From: Mermis nigrescens
Lineage: Eukaryota > Nematoda > Enoplea > Mermithida > Mermithidae
Length of the DNA stretch: 64,000 nt
Assembly (NCBI GenBank): GCA_036768485.1
Contig: JAVLUZ010000142.1
Span: 13,177,814-13,241,813 of the forward strand
Reading direction: 5' to 3'
Positions 1 to 11,791 of the stretch are shown in pieces. A program made the position numbers and the translations under genes. Within the stretch, counting starts at the first letter, position 1. Every line of letters starts with the position of its first letter. Below the pieces are notes generated by a model, which saw nothing but the letters and a program-made list of their open reading frames with translations, was not told the DNA's origin and did not search any database.

Positions 1-737
1 AGAAAAGCACTAAGACAACATGTTTCATAAGCTTATTTGAAAAATTTAAAATTCTGGGGTGTCATCAATTCCTAAGGAAAAATACATGATCGTGCGAGTA
101 GTGTCCACTTAAATTTGTAGGTGGAAACTTTTGCAAACTTTGAATCGTAAAAGAACGTATTTTTTGAATTTTTTAAAAATAACTGGAATTTTTTTGATAA
201 ATATGTATCTAGCATTAAATTGAGGTTAATTAGTTTAGCAAATAGTGGTCATCAAAGTTTCTAAAGGAGATTAAACAAATGTTTGAGTTGAACCATGGGC
301 CAGCTTCTAAACGACTGTATATTTTTAAAAAATTTCAGGGAATTTTACAAAAGCTTTTCTAGAAAAATCGCCGAAAACATTTTTATATCTTCACTGCTTT
401 TGTACCCAAAAATCATGCAGAAAATGTTTGATAGCTCAACTTCGTCCGACAGTGATTCAAGTCTCGGACCCTGAGGTGGGGGTAATACCCCCCTCACCCC
501 CTTCCCCTATGGGAATGTGTAAACGGACCTTGTACAAAAAAAACACTGGGCCCTGGGTGATCGCCTAGTTCGCCACCTACTTAGCACGGCTATTGCTAGG
601 GGTGCCCCGCCCCCTCTGCGTACGATCAGGTGTATACATATTAACATTCGTATTCAGTCTAGAATTTTCTGCTGCTTCATTGCTCATTTCGTCATTATGT
701 ACATATTAATATCTTTTCTTATTTTTCTCCCGTTCAG
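1..737. other. Non-coding, intron or intergenic; nothing firm
   Basis: A+T-rich sequence. 460-610 has C/G-run repeat-like text (CCCCCCTCACCCCCTTCCCC), and 45002-45060 carries a similar passage. No exon with good splice sites was seen. Confidence 0.5.
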
Positions 738-792
738 ACCACCGAACAACCTTTGCGTGGATGAGAACGAATATGCGCTGGACATTCAAAAG
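738..792 (+). CDS. Gene A exon 1 in window
   Basis: A pyrimidine-rich tract ends in TTCAG just before this exon. After one leftover base it reads PPNNLCVDENEYALDIQK and ends AAG|GTTGCA in phase 0. No stop is present. The 58-bp intron that follows is the shortest in the gene, and the next exon opens in phase 0. The upstream exon, which must supply two bases, is not visible. Confidence 0.5.
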
Positions 793-850
793 GTTGCATA
801 AATCACCAGCATTATCGTAGACATTTAATAAATTTTTCGGCTTTTTTTAG

Positions 851-918
851 GCCATGATTCAGTCTGGAATGGGTAGGATCGAATTCTTATCAATGATATA
901 CCAGCTTTGTTGGCTGGA
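851..918 (+). CDS. Gene A exon 2, first helices of winged-helix segment 1
   Basis: Acceptor CTTTTTTTAG precedes it. It reads AMIQSGMGRIEFLSMIYQL then CWL, and ends in two bases (GA) before a near-consensus donor GTGAGT. The peptide looks like two amphipathic helices, resembling the start of a small winged-helix fold. Phase 2 at the end requires a one-base start in the next exon, which 2306 supplies. Confidence 0.55.
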
Positions 919-1161
919 GTGAGTCAAGCTTTGTTCCATCGCATACTTTCTGTAGTATTAATCTTATCCACGGACATACAGTGCCGCTCAAAAGTTTAAG
1001 CACCCCTATTGTTTACGTAACGTTGTATTGTTTTAGCGATCTAATACAATCTTATCCAGCTGTCAACGTGTGCGATTAGCTTCTTGGTATTTTCTTAGGT
1101 AGATAATCGAATTATCATATTTATTTTGCATTCCAATAAATTCTTTGTGCTTAAAAGAGCG

Positions 1162-1163
<2 letters not shown>

Positions 1164-1241
<78 letters not shown>
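1164..1241. repeat. (TA)n microsatellite
   Basis: About 39 uninterrupted AT dinucleotides in gene A intron 2. The ORF across it is an artefact. Confidence 0.98.
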
Positions 1242-1242
<1 letters not shown>

Positions 1243-2305
1243 CTGACAGAAATTGCTGTATTTTTATTCATGTTTAGTCAATTAAATCGGTTTATTAGAA
1301 ATTATGGATGAATTAAAATTTAATTACTCTGCAACAAAGTCAATAATTACTGTTCATTAGCGACCCGGCAAAGATACAAATAATGATGTTTAAGTATGGA
1401 GGACGTCCTTAATAAGGTATCCCAAATTCACTGCAAATCAATTACTTTAATTTCCTAGAACAACATTTTATGTAGTAATCATGTCTAGAGCGCTCAGCAG
1501 GAATCAATAAAAAATGGATTTCAATATGAGAGAACAATTCAAAACATGATATGTGCATAGTGTCAATTAAACTTTTTACTTAATCTGATTGAAATTTTAT
1601 GGTGTCTTATGAAATACACACTGATCAAAAATAAATAATGAAAACAAAGCTGATGAATATTTGAAGTCCATTGAATGTGAATAACTTGAAGAAGTAGCGT
1701 ATTTTGTGTGTTTGCTCTTCCAGACTACTGTTGGTACAAAAGGTAGTCCTACTAGTTTCTAAATTATGCTAAATACGGGAAATTATGTCCAGAATTAAAG
1801 TAGAAGTCACTCCAAGTGTGTCAAGTTCGTTTTATTCCTATTAGTGCAGAAAAATTACCACTAAATGCAAAAATGCGATTTTGCGAATGGGTGTGCTTGA
1901 ACTTCTGAGCGGCAATGTAAGTTTATTTGGTTGGAAATCTGGGGACTTGTCGTTTCGACATATTTTGGGTTAAATAGCAATATTTCTATAATATATAATT
2001 CACAAGGAAGATATGTATTTTATCATCCCTTCCGCTTGTACATATAGAAATTCTTGACTCTCTCTTAAACAATCGTTTTCGTAGAACTGGTATATAAATG
2101 TTTTAAAAAATCCATTCAAAAAAGGATACAATTATCGAGGTCGTGTTGTAATTTAGAACAAAACCATGCATTTCAGCTAAACTTTTGTCTCCTCCCGTTC
2201 ATGCAAATTATGTATTAAAGTTATTCTTAATAAGGCTTCCTTGCTATTAATCGGAAACATAATTCTTATCGGTTTTCAAATGGACAAATATGTACTTCGG
2301 TTTAG

Positions 2306-2375
2306 ACCGCGGCTGATGAATTTAGAAAAAAAAGATTTGAAAGAAGCCGTGAGATGTTTGCTGCAGAAATTCAAA
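2306..2375 (+). CDS. Gene A exon 3 (tentative)
   Basis: Acceptor CGGTTTAG is followed by one base and then PRLMNLEKKDLKEAVRCLLQ and KFK, ending at a weak donor GTTTAA. It is chosen because it links exon 2 (phase 2) to the 3669 exon (phase 0), which otherwise cannot be joined. A second frame through the same DNA is open for about 49 codons (starts TAADEFRKKRFERS), so the frame is not certain. Confidence 0.4.
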
Positions 2376-2639
2376 GTTTAAGAGCGTGTCCAAAATTTCG
2401 TTGCATCATACGACGGCGGATTTTTGTTGAATTTGATCAAAATCAACAGCCTCACTAATCGATGTAAATGTTAAAGTAGTGTAAAAACTGCCATAAGTGA
2501 CAGTTTGTGGTCAATTTCAAGTACTTTGGCAAAAAAGTTTAGTTTTTCTCAATTTTTAAACTTGATTTATCCTTATTTTCCCTATAAAACTTTGTCTTTT
2601 GTCCCGTGCTTAACCCCGAACCCACACGCATACATATGT

Positions 2640-3075
2640 TAATTTATGAATCGTGGTCAAACCGTCATCAGTGGCGCATCTAGGATAATCGTAAGAGGAT
2701 GAGGGCGGTACCCCAAGTTTGTCAAAAATATAAAGAATAAATAAAAAAAATTTGCCCATCACGTGCGAAATAGCGTTCTTTGGCGTTTTAAATTGGCTAC
2801 TCTTATTTAAATAGCTTTTGACGCAACATTTTTTTGAGAAACTCTTGATTTTTCGACAATGCTGAGCGAAAAAATCATTAAATTTTGTTGACTTTAGCAA
2901 AAATCCGGTGCGTATTAAGGTGGTATGACCTTTAGAAAGTTGAATTACTGCTCGATTTGCTCTATTTTTAGCAGTTGATACGGAGCGTCGAAAAGTTTTG
3001 AAAATAATGCTTGAAAATATAAAAACTTTGCTGAAATAATGCTGTTGCGCTTGAAATCGTTTCAAAACCTATTCC
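2640..3075. repeat. Dispersed repeat, GGGGCGGTA family
   Basis: Text around GGCGGTACCCCAAGTTTGTC, ACGCAACATTTTTTTGAGAA and GACTTTAGCAAAAATCCGG recurs at 41300-41580 and 45755-46010. No clean termini were defined. Confidence 0.6.
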
Positions 3076-3176
3076 TAGCAAAAATATTAAGTCCAGGCCG
3101 CTAATAAAGTAAATTAATGTTATTTACATACCCATTCTTTATCTCGCCAATTATTTTGGGACATTGGGGGGCGGTT

Positions 3177-3574
3177 CAGTGTTATTTTGTACAAGCTCCG
3201 TTTGTACATGTACAAAGATAGTCCCTAAAAGTCTTTGTACGTTTTGTACACACAAATTCTTGGGAACTATAATATAATATAGTGGCGATTTCAGTGTGAC
3301 AAAAACAGTTGTTCGACCTTTGGTAGTGTATTTTAGCTAATTTCTGGGTTTCTGAGGGTGGAAATCACTATCAATTGTCTCAAATTTGACATTTTCCTTT
3401 CAAAATGCAATTTCTGACATTATAAAGATATATAGAACACTCAAAATTTTTTTGCAAATTTTAAACCTTTTTTGCAGTTTTTGTCTTCCAAAAATCTTTG
3501 TACATGTACAAAGAAAGACGGTCCCCAAAAGTCTGTACATCGGGAAAAATCTTTGCCGAATACAAAAAACACTG
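3177..3574 (+). mobile_element. hAT-like MITE, CAGTG family, copy 1
   Basis: 398 bp from CAGTGTTATTTTGTACA to GAATACAAAAAACACTG. Flanked by a perfect 8-bp target duplication GGGCGGTT (3169-3176, 3575-3582). Carries the palindrome TTTGTACATGTACAAAGA near both ends. The overlapping ORFs are not genes. Confidence 0.9.
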
Positions 3575-3668
3575 GGGCGGTTCCCCCTCAAATCCGCTTC
3601 TGGCCATCATTTTGCCTTGACTTGTATTTCATCCACATGTTTTTATATATTCGCTGAATTATTTGTAG

Positions 3669-3834
3669 TTTAAAATGCCGTCCGCAAAGGAGTTGAAGGA
3701 ATCCGATATCGAACAGATAATTCGAAAATTTCCGAACAAGTTCGACGTTGAATACGATAATCAGCGTTTCTTGCGGGCCAGAATCAAAGATCCCGATGCA
3801 CCTAGTTCGGACGAAATTCGAAAATTAGTGTTCG
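3669..3834 (+). CDS. Gene A exon 4, recognition helix and wing of winged-helix segment 1
   Basis: It opens after ATTATTTGTAG in phase 0. The 55 codons include KELKESDIEQIIRKFPNKFD, followed by VEYDNQRFLRARIKDPDAP. The helix, FPNKF and hairpin order matches the C-terminal half of a winged-helix/LOTUS-like domain and mirrors HPDKFELF in exon 9. The exon ends TTCG|GTGTCA in phase 1, a moderate donor. In this frame it runs into a stop shortly after the donor. Confidence 0.65.
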
Positions 3835-4067
3835 GTGTCAAGTCCCTTTGAATGAATGAAATTTCCAAGCTGTGTAGAGACTCTTTAACAAGTTTTAAGC
3901 ATCAGTTTCATGCTGAATTCTTTTAAAATACGTCATCTTTCGTATCAATTGAATACGGGCAGCCCGTATACATTATTTTTATATAGATTAATGACTGATA
4001 TGATGGTCATCTATGAATTAATCCTTTTAACAAGAGTACTGACTACAAATAGATATACAGGGCCGTA

Positions 4068-4619
4068 TTTAGGGAAGACGGCGGCGGCGCCCCCCTCGGC
4101 CGAAAAAATTTTCGAAAGGTAAGATAATACAGGAAAAGATGAAAAAATTGGATGCCTTCGACGTGCAATCTTCAAATTTTCGGCGCTCCGCACCATGCGT
4201 GAAGAGTTTTTACTTGAATTTCGCTCAAGCGCGACCAAAACAAACGACTGTTGGATAGAACATGTCGAAAATGGTGAAAAAAATGCGGCTTTTACGAGCT
4301 ATTCCGACGAATTTTTCGAAATGTTGGCCAATTTGTTTTGGGTCCAACTTATATTTGTTCAAGGTCAGGTAGGTTAGGGGTAAAATCGGGTATTTGGGAT
4401 CAGGAAGTGGGTAAAACCCTGGATTTTTATTACAGTTAATCGCGTTTTGCCGATTTTTTACGTCAGAAACCTCTGGCAAAATACACTATTTTTGGCTCAA
4501 AACTGCTCGATGGTACCTTACTTTTGGATTCTTCTACGGGAGATTACCCCCTCTTACCCCCTCCATATGTGCATGTATGGTTGCTTTCTCCCCTTGGCCG
4601 AATCCTAGATACGGGCCTG
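4068..4619. mobile_element. CAGGG(C)CCGTAT family element
   Basis: Inverted ends CAGGGCCGTATTTAGGG and CCTAGATACGGGCCTG. The flanking 8 bases match poorly (4 of 8), so the target duplication is decayed or absent. Confidence 0.65.
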
Positions 4620-6489
4620 CTTACATATGAATGTACCACATTAAATGGCTCAAAGTTTGGCTGGGATAATTGACACTGAGGGGGCTAACGGCTTCTATTT
4701 ATTGACCGGAAATGGCAAAAAGCAACCCAAAAATTGTCTTTAAAAGGCAAGTTTTTTGCTCAAAAGTTGGGGGGGGCTAATTTCCAACGTTTTTTATCTC
4801 TTCTGTTCACGCCTCGGGCAATGCCCCATATCAGCCCATCACCAGGACGGGCCAAACCAAAAGTTGGACGGGGCGAAGGGGTAACTTGGACGGGGCTATG
4901 TTTTGTACAGTAGGAGAAAATTTTTTGGAGATAATTAAGGAAATGCTAGATACAGTATATCATGATCAGTTTGCAAAAAATGCACAGGAACCATCTTATT
5001 ACACTGTTCGACACCTTTTTCATGCATGGACCCCACCTTTCTTCAGTGACTGACCCACTGATTAAGCTGAACGACCCACCTTATGGCAGCATAATTCCTG
5101 AACTGACGATTATTCTCTTTGCCCATAGCGTTGAGTATTTTATGTTTTGGCTTTTCTTGCTGTTCAAATTAGCCTTTTCCTTTGCTTTCTCATATTTTCC
5201 ATGGAAACTTTTTTTTGCTTTCCTACATATTTAATTTTTTATATCAAAACTTCAAGAATTCGATTGCCTTTAAATAGTCTTGAGCTGTGAAAACTCTCAT
5301 CCGAAAAATAGTCTTTAAGACGAGTATATAATCTGATTTGCGTTCAACTGAGCGACACCTAACTTTTACATGTATTCTGGTAAATGTACGTAGTACGTGG
5401 ATATAATATTGCAACAGAAAAGTTTGAGCGCAACGCTGCTTTAAGAAAAAACGTTGCCTAAAATTGGGTTCTTTGTAGTACATAGGTATATACCACTTGG
5501 GCGTTTTTGTGCCAATGCCATTTTCGAGGGATTTTTTTCAAAGTTGAGTTTACACTTCAAAAACCTAAAGAACGGATACGTACATAGAATAATAAATTAA
5601 TAAATGAATAAATAAAAGAGTGTAAAAATGTCGACGTTATACGTACTAAACAAGCAACTAAATAAATATCAGTAGAATAACGAATTAATAAATGACGTGA
5701 ATAAAGTGGAATCAAATAGAACTACTTAGTTAAATGTATACTTTATATATTTGTACCATACATGCACACGGTCCGAATTCCTGGAGAGGGAAAACCTAGG
5801 CTCCTGGGGTTTAATAATTAATTGCGTTATTAAATGGCCTAAAATTTTCATGCTATCAGTCTTTTAGGGCACATTTTGCTCTCTCAGGACGAGTTCTCAT
5901 ATCGTTAAGGTCTTTTTCGTGTCCTTTCTGAATTGCGCTTCTTGAAAAACTTGCATTTCAACGGCTAATTAATTATAAGTATAAATAGCTTTATGGGTAG
6001 GGTCTTAATTTTTTGGCCAAATATGGCAAAAAAGCGCCTAAACATTACCAAAAAAATGGAATTTTTCTAAAGTGGGGGGTATGAGAAGACGACCAACTTT
6101 GAGTGGGGAATTCCCCATCCTCCTATATACATATGTACGAGATGGTATGTAAATATAAATAATTTGTATGTACATTTTTGTATCTGTATGTAAATCTGTT
6201 GATACATACTTATACAACGACGTCTTTTATCCTTTGCAGGAAATAGAAATAAGCACAACACCGACAGTTTGCTTGCGTCTCATCTCCGTTATTATTTTGC
6301 TGTACTTTTTCTGTTTTTTTATCGCTAATCTTCGTTCTTACGGCATAATGTCTATTCTGTGCACACTGTTCTACGCGTGTAACTCTTTTTTGTCACTACG
6401 TTTAACATACGAGTATGTACATACATAACATATGTAAATGGCATGTCGTCGTTGAATGCGATCATCCGTTTTTTGTAGGTACAGAGCAC

Positions 6490-7218
6490 CAGGCCCGTAC
6501 TCAGGATTTTATTCCGGGGGAGGTGCCGAAAATTTTTGAGGCCAGATATCTCGAGAACCATTAGGAGATAGGCGAAAATATGAGACAGTTTTGAGCGTAT
6601 CTCGGCCAGCTCTATACGAGTGGTGAAAAAATTGCAACAAAAAAATTAAAAAAATTTTCACTTTATCTCATATTGATATACAGCAAATTTCCATTTAAGC
6701 TGAGTTCTCATCACTTAATCGACGAATTATTTCTTATCTCTTGCCTTTGTACTCTGTATCATTGTGCTTTACGGAGAAAAACAATACGCATAATGAATAA
6801 TTTGGCGCCAAGCGCCGAAAAAAATTGACATATTGTGCATGTCAAGTTCAAATTTGAGCGGGCTAGAAGACAAAACATATATAAACAATAAGCACGGCGC
6901 GAAGCGCCGGAAAAATTTCATGTTTCCCATGTCATAACTCAAATTTGGAGTTGCTTTGAGTGGGCTAGAAGGCAAAAACTATAGTTAAACAATGAATCCG
7001 GCGCACAGCGCTCAAATTTGAGCGATTTTTAGCGATCCGGCGCGAGGCGCCAGAAAATTTTGAGTTTACTAGCTCAAAAGTACGCTAAAAACCTTTTTGG
7101 CAGTGTTTCAGACGCACTTTGCCAATTTTTCATTTTTCCTTGTGGGGGTCCCTTGGGAGAAACAAAAAATTTTTCCCGATTGGGGAACGAGGCTCCCGCC
7201 CCCTGGATACGGGCCTCG
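6490..7218. mobile_element. CAGGCCCGTA family element with 8-bp duplication
   Basis: Starts CAGGCCCGTACTCAGG and ends GGATACGGGCCTCG. Flanked by perfect duplicates of CAGAGCAC (6482-6489, 7219-7226). Carries three GGCGC palindromes (about 6803, 6895, 7038). Confidence 0.8.
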
Positions 7219-7380
7219 CAGAGCACCACACATGGGCGTGGGAGTTTCGGGGTTTTGCACCTGCAAGAATCTGAAACCACCCAAATCGATCCCAGAATTG
7301 AATTTTGGGTATGTTTTTTCTCAGAATTTTTGCCGATTTTGACCCTCCAGAATTTGGCTGCTACCCATGTATGCATGGCA

Positions 7381-7568
7381 CCCTTGCCTCTGTGCATGCG
7401 GTCGCGTATCTCTGGGGGGGGCGTTTGGGTTCCCCCAAATTCAGAAAAATCGGAAAAATTGGACTATCTAAACGTTATTTTGTGCTATTTTTGGCCTTTT
7501 TGGACTTAGCCCCCTAAAATTGGTGTTGTTCCCCCCTTCCAAAAATAGGACGGCCAGCTACGTGCCTG
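7381..7568. mobile_element. CAGGCACGTA family element, left end damaged
   Basis: Right end GGCCAGCTACGTGCCTG and the internal text match the copies at 16746, 36394 and 62872. The left terminus is not clear. Confidence 0.6.
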
Positions 7569-7909
7569 CTGGCAAATAATTTTCGCCTAAATTACGAATT
7601 TTCATTTCAAATATTCACTTATGTACGTACTTTCTGCATCCCGTCTCCTCTTCGTTTGAGCTGCTTACTTAACAAGTAAAATTAGTTTGTAAGAAGAAAA
7701 ATCAATTACGATTGAATGATATTAGCATATCTCATTATGCTAAATATAGATTGACAATTGAAGTTACATCTTTCTCAGTACTCAGTCTTAGCGAAGCAAG
7801 GGGTAGCCGTAGAACTGGAATTTTTGTATGAAAAATGTGCATAAGTTTTGTACAGCTTTCGAAAAAAGATTGAGTGCAGTGTTTTTTTAACCTGTCGAGC
7901 CGGAGTCAC

Positions 7910-8146
7910 CATACCTGAGCGTGGGGGGGAGGTTGGGGGACGCACCCCCTCAAAAACCGAAAATACCCCCCGGATTCAATTTACTAAAAATTGTTTTTTT
8001 TTTGTTTTTTTTTCGCAATTTTTTTGATGTCAATAGATAGTGCTCGATGGTTTTTTCGCCATACCACCATTTTTAAGAGCCATTTTTTGACCTTTGAAAA
8101 AATCTTTCACCCCCATCTCCTAGAGCTTTGGTGCCGCCCACCTACG
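7910..8146 (+). mobile_element. CATACCTGGGCG family MITE
   Basis: Starts CATACCTGAGCG and ends GGTGCCGCCCACCTACG. The internal order is CCAAAATACCCCC-like runs, TTTTTTGATG, GATAGTGCTCGATG, CATACCACCATTTTTAAG and CTTTGAAAAAATCTTTCACC. No clear target duplication. Confidence 0.75.
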
Positions 8147-9052
8147 CAGGCCACTCCAATTTTGTTTACTTGTGCTTAAACAGGTTGTGAAAAAATGATT
8201 TTGATTTTCTCGATTTGCTATAGTACGACAGCAATAACGACGGATTGTTGTACGCCAATTTATCTAGCTCGGTTATTTTGTGTACGTACACGAGTTCGTG
8301 GTATTTGGATCTCCGCCTTATGCTGCTTTTCATAATCCGCTGATACTTAACCGTGCTTTACTCCTCGAAATAAGCCTTAAATATTGTTCAAAGTACTGAA
8401 TGAGGCCCTTTCGATACGGAGTTTGATTTTTCGCATGTTAACGCGTTGTTCAGAAGTTTTTCCAACTTCATCAATTTCTATTCAATGTTTTAGCTCTTCG
8501 GAATGCGCACCCTGAATGATTATATTTTCCATTTATAATGGAAAATGAGAGATTGTCCTTCTCTTAATGGTCGTACACTCAGTTTTTTGAGATGCTCACT
8601 TTCTGAATTCTCATATGCAATTGAATGGCACTTAAAGTCCTAGCCTTATCAGTTAGATTAAGTCATTTCAAGGTTTGTATTAACGATAATAAGATAAGAT
8701 TATCAATAAACTTTGAACCATTTTCGATATTTTCAGAAAAGTAAAATTAACTTTCAATTTTCAATCCCGATTAAAAGTTGGACTGTATTTATGTATGTGT
8801 TAAGAATTTGTTATTATTTTTAATCATTAGAAATTTCTGTCCAATTAATTTTTGCCAACCGAGGAATACCATCGGGCCCAACAGAAGAAGTCTACGTGAA
8901 AGCACGGCCAGTGGGGTGCGGGGTTGTGACGTCTCCGACCAAATGTTACTTTATCAGTTATATTAGTGTGCTTATTATAAGCTAGTTATGGACAGAACAG
9001 GCACATCACTTAAGAATTCGGGGATTAAACCCAAAAATTTATATAGGTACTT

Positions 9053-9190
9053 AGAGTGCCTTTTTTGGGCTAAAACCAGCGGATACGCTTGGAAACATTA
9101 ATTTTTGGTGCTTCTGACGATGATCCATCTTTCTAGAACGCAAAAACAATAAAATTCGAATAAAATCGTGAATTTCTGGGAAGGGTGTGA
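9053..9190. repeat. Dispersed repeat, GTGCCTTTTTT family
   Basis: GTGCCTTTTTTGGGCTAAAA through ATCTTTCTAGAACGCAAAAA recurs at 15480-15760 and 56318-56640. Confidence 0.55.
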
Positions 9191-10292
9191 AACCATACAT
9201 AGGCAAGGTAGAAATGGCCAGAAATGGTATTAAAATTCCAGCAAATGTCATATAAGTAACTTGTGGTCGTTTCTTTTGCTTTAAGCTCCATTTGTACATT
9301 GTTAATTTTGTGCATATAAGAATTATTGAAATTTGTGTTATACTAGATTCCTTGTAATAAGTTTTATATGCTTAAATTACATTTTTGACCTCCACTACTT
9401 TGCCGTCAGCTAATTCAAAAACGTTGCAACCTTTCGGTGTCTTTTTATGTGTTTAAGACCAAATTTTGAGGCTTTTGTAATGATGAATTAGAACGCACGA
9501 AATATTTTTCACTCCATAATTATTATTAATGTGGATTGCTGTTTACTTGAGTTATAACGAAGTTTAAGTATTGCCAATTTTTAGTGATGAAAAATACAAA
9601 AATTTATCAATGCAGCGCGAAGCACCGAAACATGTTGATATTTTTACTGTTTTCAACAGGTAGAATTTGCGGTCTTTTTTCCGCACTAAGCTAAAAGAAT
9701 TGTTTTGCGGAACTTTTCATCTTCATATTATCGCCTGACAGCAGCACATGTACTTGATTTTCCGGGACGTTAGTAGGGATGGAAACGTCCTCTCACCTCC
9801 TATGCCCATTCATCATGTTTGTCTATGACGTCAGCTATTTTTGGGATAGATCAATTGTCTCGCAATTCGTTTCGCGACTAAGGCTTGAGACATAGTTTTA
9901 TGTTCATTTGTTCTGGTGTCAGTCGGGGTCTTCAACTCCCCCACAAACCAGAGTTTTGCCTCCGCCGCCAGGACATCCCCAGAGTTCTTGATTTTTTTTC
10001 ATGAAAGAAAGTCACAAAGACCGAGACGTGCATGGGTACGTTCAAATTTTCAAGTTCATCAGACTTGTGTCGTGACTAACTGCGTGATTAATCAAGTGTA
10101 GCATATATCTTCCAGGGTCAACTCAGCTAAACCTCAGTTGACTATGCTAGGATTAGCCATTTTTTAAAAATGTGTATTTTATGCTATTCGAATTTTTTCA
10201 TAATTTTTATATTCAAAAAAGAGAACTACAGAAAAGCCCAGGATTATTTGGCACAAACCCAAGAATTCTTATTCTGTGCACGCGTCTCAAGC

Positions 10293-10761
10293 ATGGCGCC
10301 TGCGCTGATGAGTTATGCTACGACGAGCGGACGAGTTTCTCTGGAACAAGTAATAAAAGGTCCAAAACGTCAAAACGCTCTTGACGAAAAAGATGTTCAC
10401 TTAGATACCGTCAAAAAGAAAAGGATGCCAATAAATCCTGGAATGCATACAGATTGCAGTAAAATTAAGGATACAATGCTGGCAACGGTAAGTACTGAAG
10501 TACTACGCCTTTGGCAATTATTCTTATGCCATAGGACACATGACAAGAATGCGTAAAGGTCAAAGATTTTAAATTGCTGCAAAGCGGGTTCATTTGTACT
10601 CCCTGGACAGTACTTGGAAGATTAGCAAAGTCAGAAAGCACACTTTTCATTACGGAGCGTTGGATTGGTTATTCCAGCGGATGGATGTACAACGCATGGC
10701 TTCTTCTATTGGGTCTTTGGGTCTTTTATTCTGTCTTGAGTTTTGTTAAAGATACAAAAGG
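10293..10761 (+). CDS. Candidate two-exon small gene inside gene A intron 4, unknown product
   Basis: ATG at 10293 has a good context (A at -3, G at +4). The first exon has 65 codons (MAPALMSYATTSGRVSLEQV...) and ends ACG|GTAAGT at 10487, a consensus donor. A second open stretch to a donor at 10761 (AAAG|GTAAGC) encodes SESTLFITERWIGYSSGWMY followed by a hydrophobic helix (NAWLLLLGLWVFYSVLSFV) and KDTKG. The acceptor (10630) is poor. A competing frame in the same DNA (ISKVRKHTFHYGALDWLFQR) is also protein-like. I do not recognise a family. It may be a nested gene, an alternative exon of gene A, or chance. Confidence 0.3.
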
Positions 10762-11529
10762 TAAGCTTGCGCACTTACATGTCATTCAAATTCCAAGATT
10801 GCTTAAAACACGCTACTATATAGGAGACGCGCATGGTTCGATTAGGAAATCTTTGAACCTGACCCTTAGCAATTCCAATGCTGTGCTGTATATGCATGTG
10901 TATTTAACTTGAAAGCACTCTAAAGTGTTCCAGCAAAGTATGACCCCATCTTTCGGGCGTGGTTGTCTTTACAGACAGTGTTTTGGAAGAAGGATTTCCT
11001 GTATTCACGGCTCAGATTCGCAAAATTCTTAGACTGATCCTGTGAAAAGAGTAATACCATTTTGATGCCCATTCGTAGCGTTTTACTGTTTTTGATCGCC
11101 AAGGGGCATCCGCCTTCTTTACTTAGTGAACCAACTGTTTAAGCGTTCAACGTTTCGTTGATAAGTTATTGATTCGTGATTTTTTGCTCTTAAAAATTCC
11201 GAGTAATAAGCGCTTTTCGTCCGTTTTGCCAGCTTTTGCTTTTGTCGCTGCATTTAGAAATCGTTTTATCGTAATTTTTGTCGTCTTCTGCTATTTTTCC
11301 AGTTCGTTACTATTTGTTAGCTCTTGTACGTTGAACTTCTATATTTTGTTCGCTTGTATATCTTTTTACGAAGTATTGCGGTTCTGCTGAATTTTCGTTT
11401 CTGTGATGAGGAGACGCACGTCATTCACGATTGATGCATTTCAATAAAACTTTGTCCGCAATTTTTCCTACACTTTTTGAGAAGATTGCTTGAGTCTGCT
11501 GTTATGTCATATACGCACAAAGTTCGCGA

Positions 11530-11791
11530 AACACCTGGGCTTGTGGAGGAGGGTTGGGGATATGCCCCCACCCGAGAAACCAAAATACCTCCCCTAGAAA
11601 CCGAAATACTCCCCCAGAACTCAATTTTAATTTTTTTTTGTTTTTTTCACGCAATTTTTTGATGCAAATGGATATTGCTCGATGAGAAACGTTTAAAAAT
11701 GGTGTTTTTTCGCCATATCGCCATTTTAAGGCCATTTTAACCTTTGGAAAATCTTGCAACCTCCCCAGAATTTTGGTGCCGCCAACCTATG
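11530..11791 (+). mobile_element. CATACCTGGGCG family MITE
   Basis: Same internal order as 7910-8146, including GCTCGATGAGAAACGTTTAA and TTTTGGTGCCGCCAACCTATG at the end. Confidence 0.75.

Noticed and set aside
1126..1311. ORF through the TA microsatellite (IYIYIY peptide)
   Set aside because: Low-complexity translation of (TA)n with no coding support.
2610..3065. 151-codon minus-strand ORF
   Set aside because: Lies in the GGGGCGGTA dispersed repeat, other copies of which are not open in this frame.
7060..7517. Several overlapping ORFs of up to 149 codons
   Set aside because: They cross the boundary of two transposable elements with known termini; peptides look random.
11169..11390. Hydrophobic 73-codon ORF
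   Set aside because: T-rich DNA gives Phe/Ile/Leu by composition; no other support.
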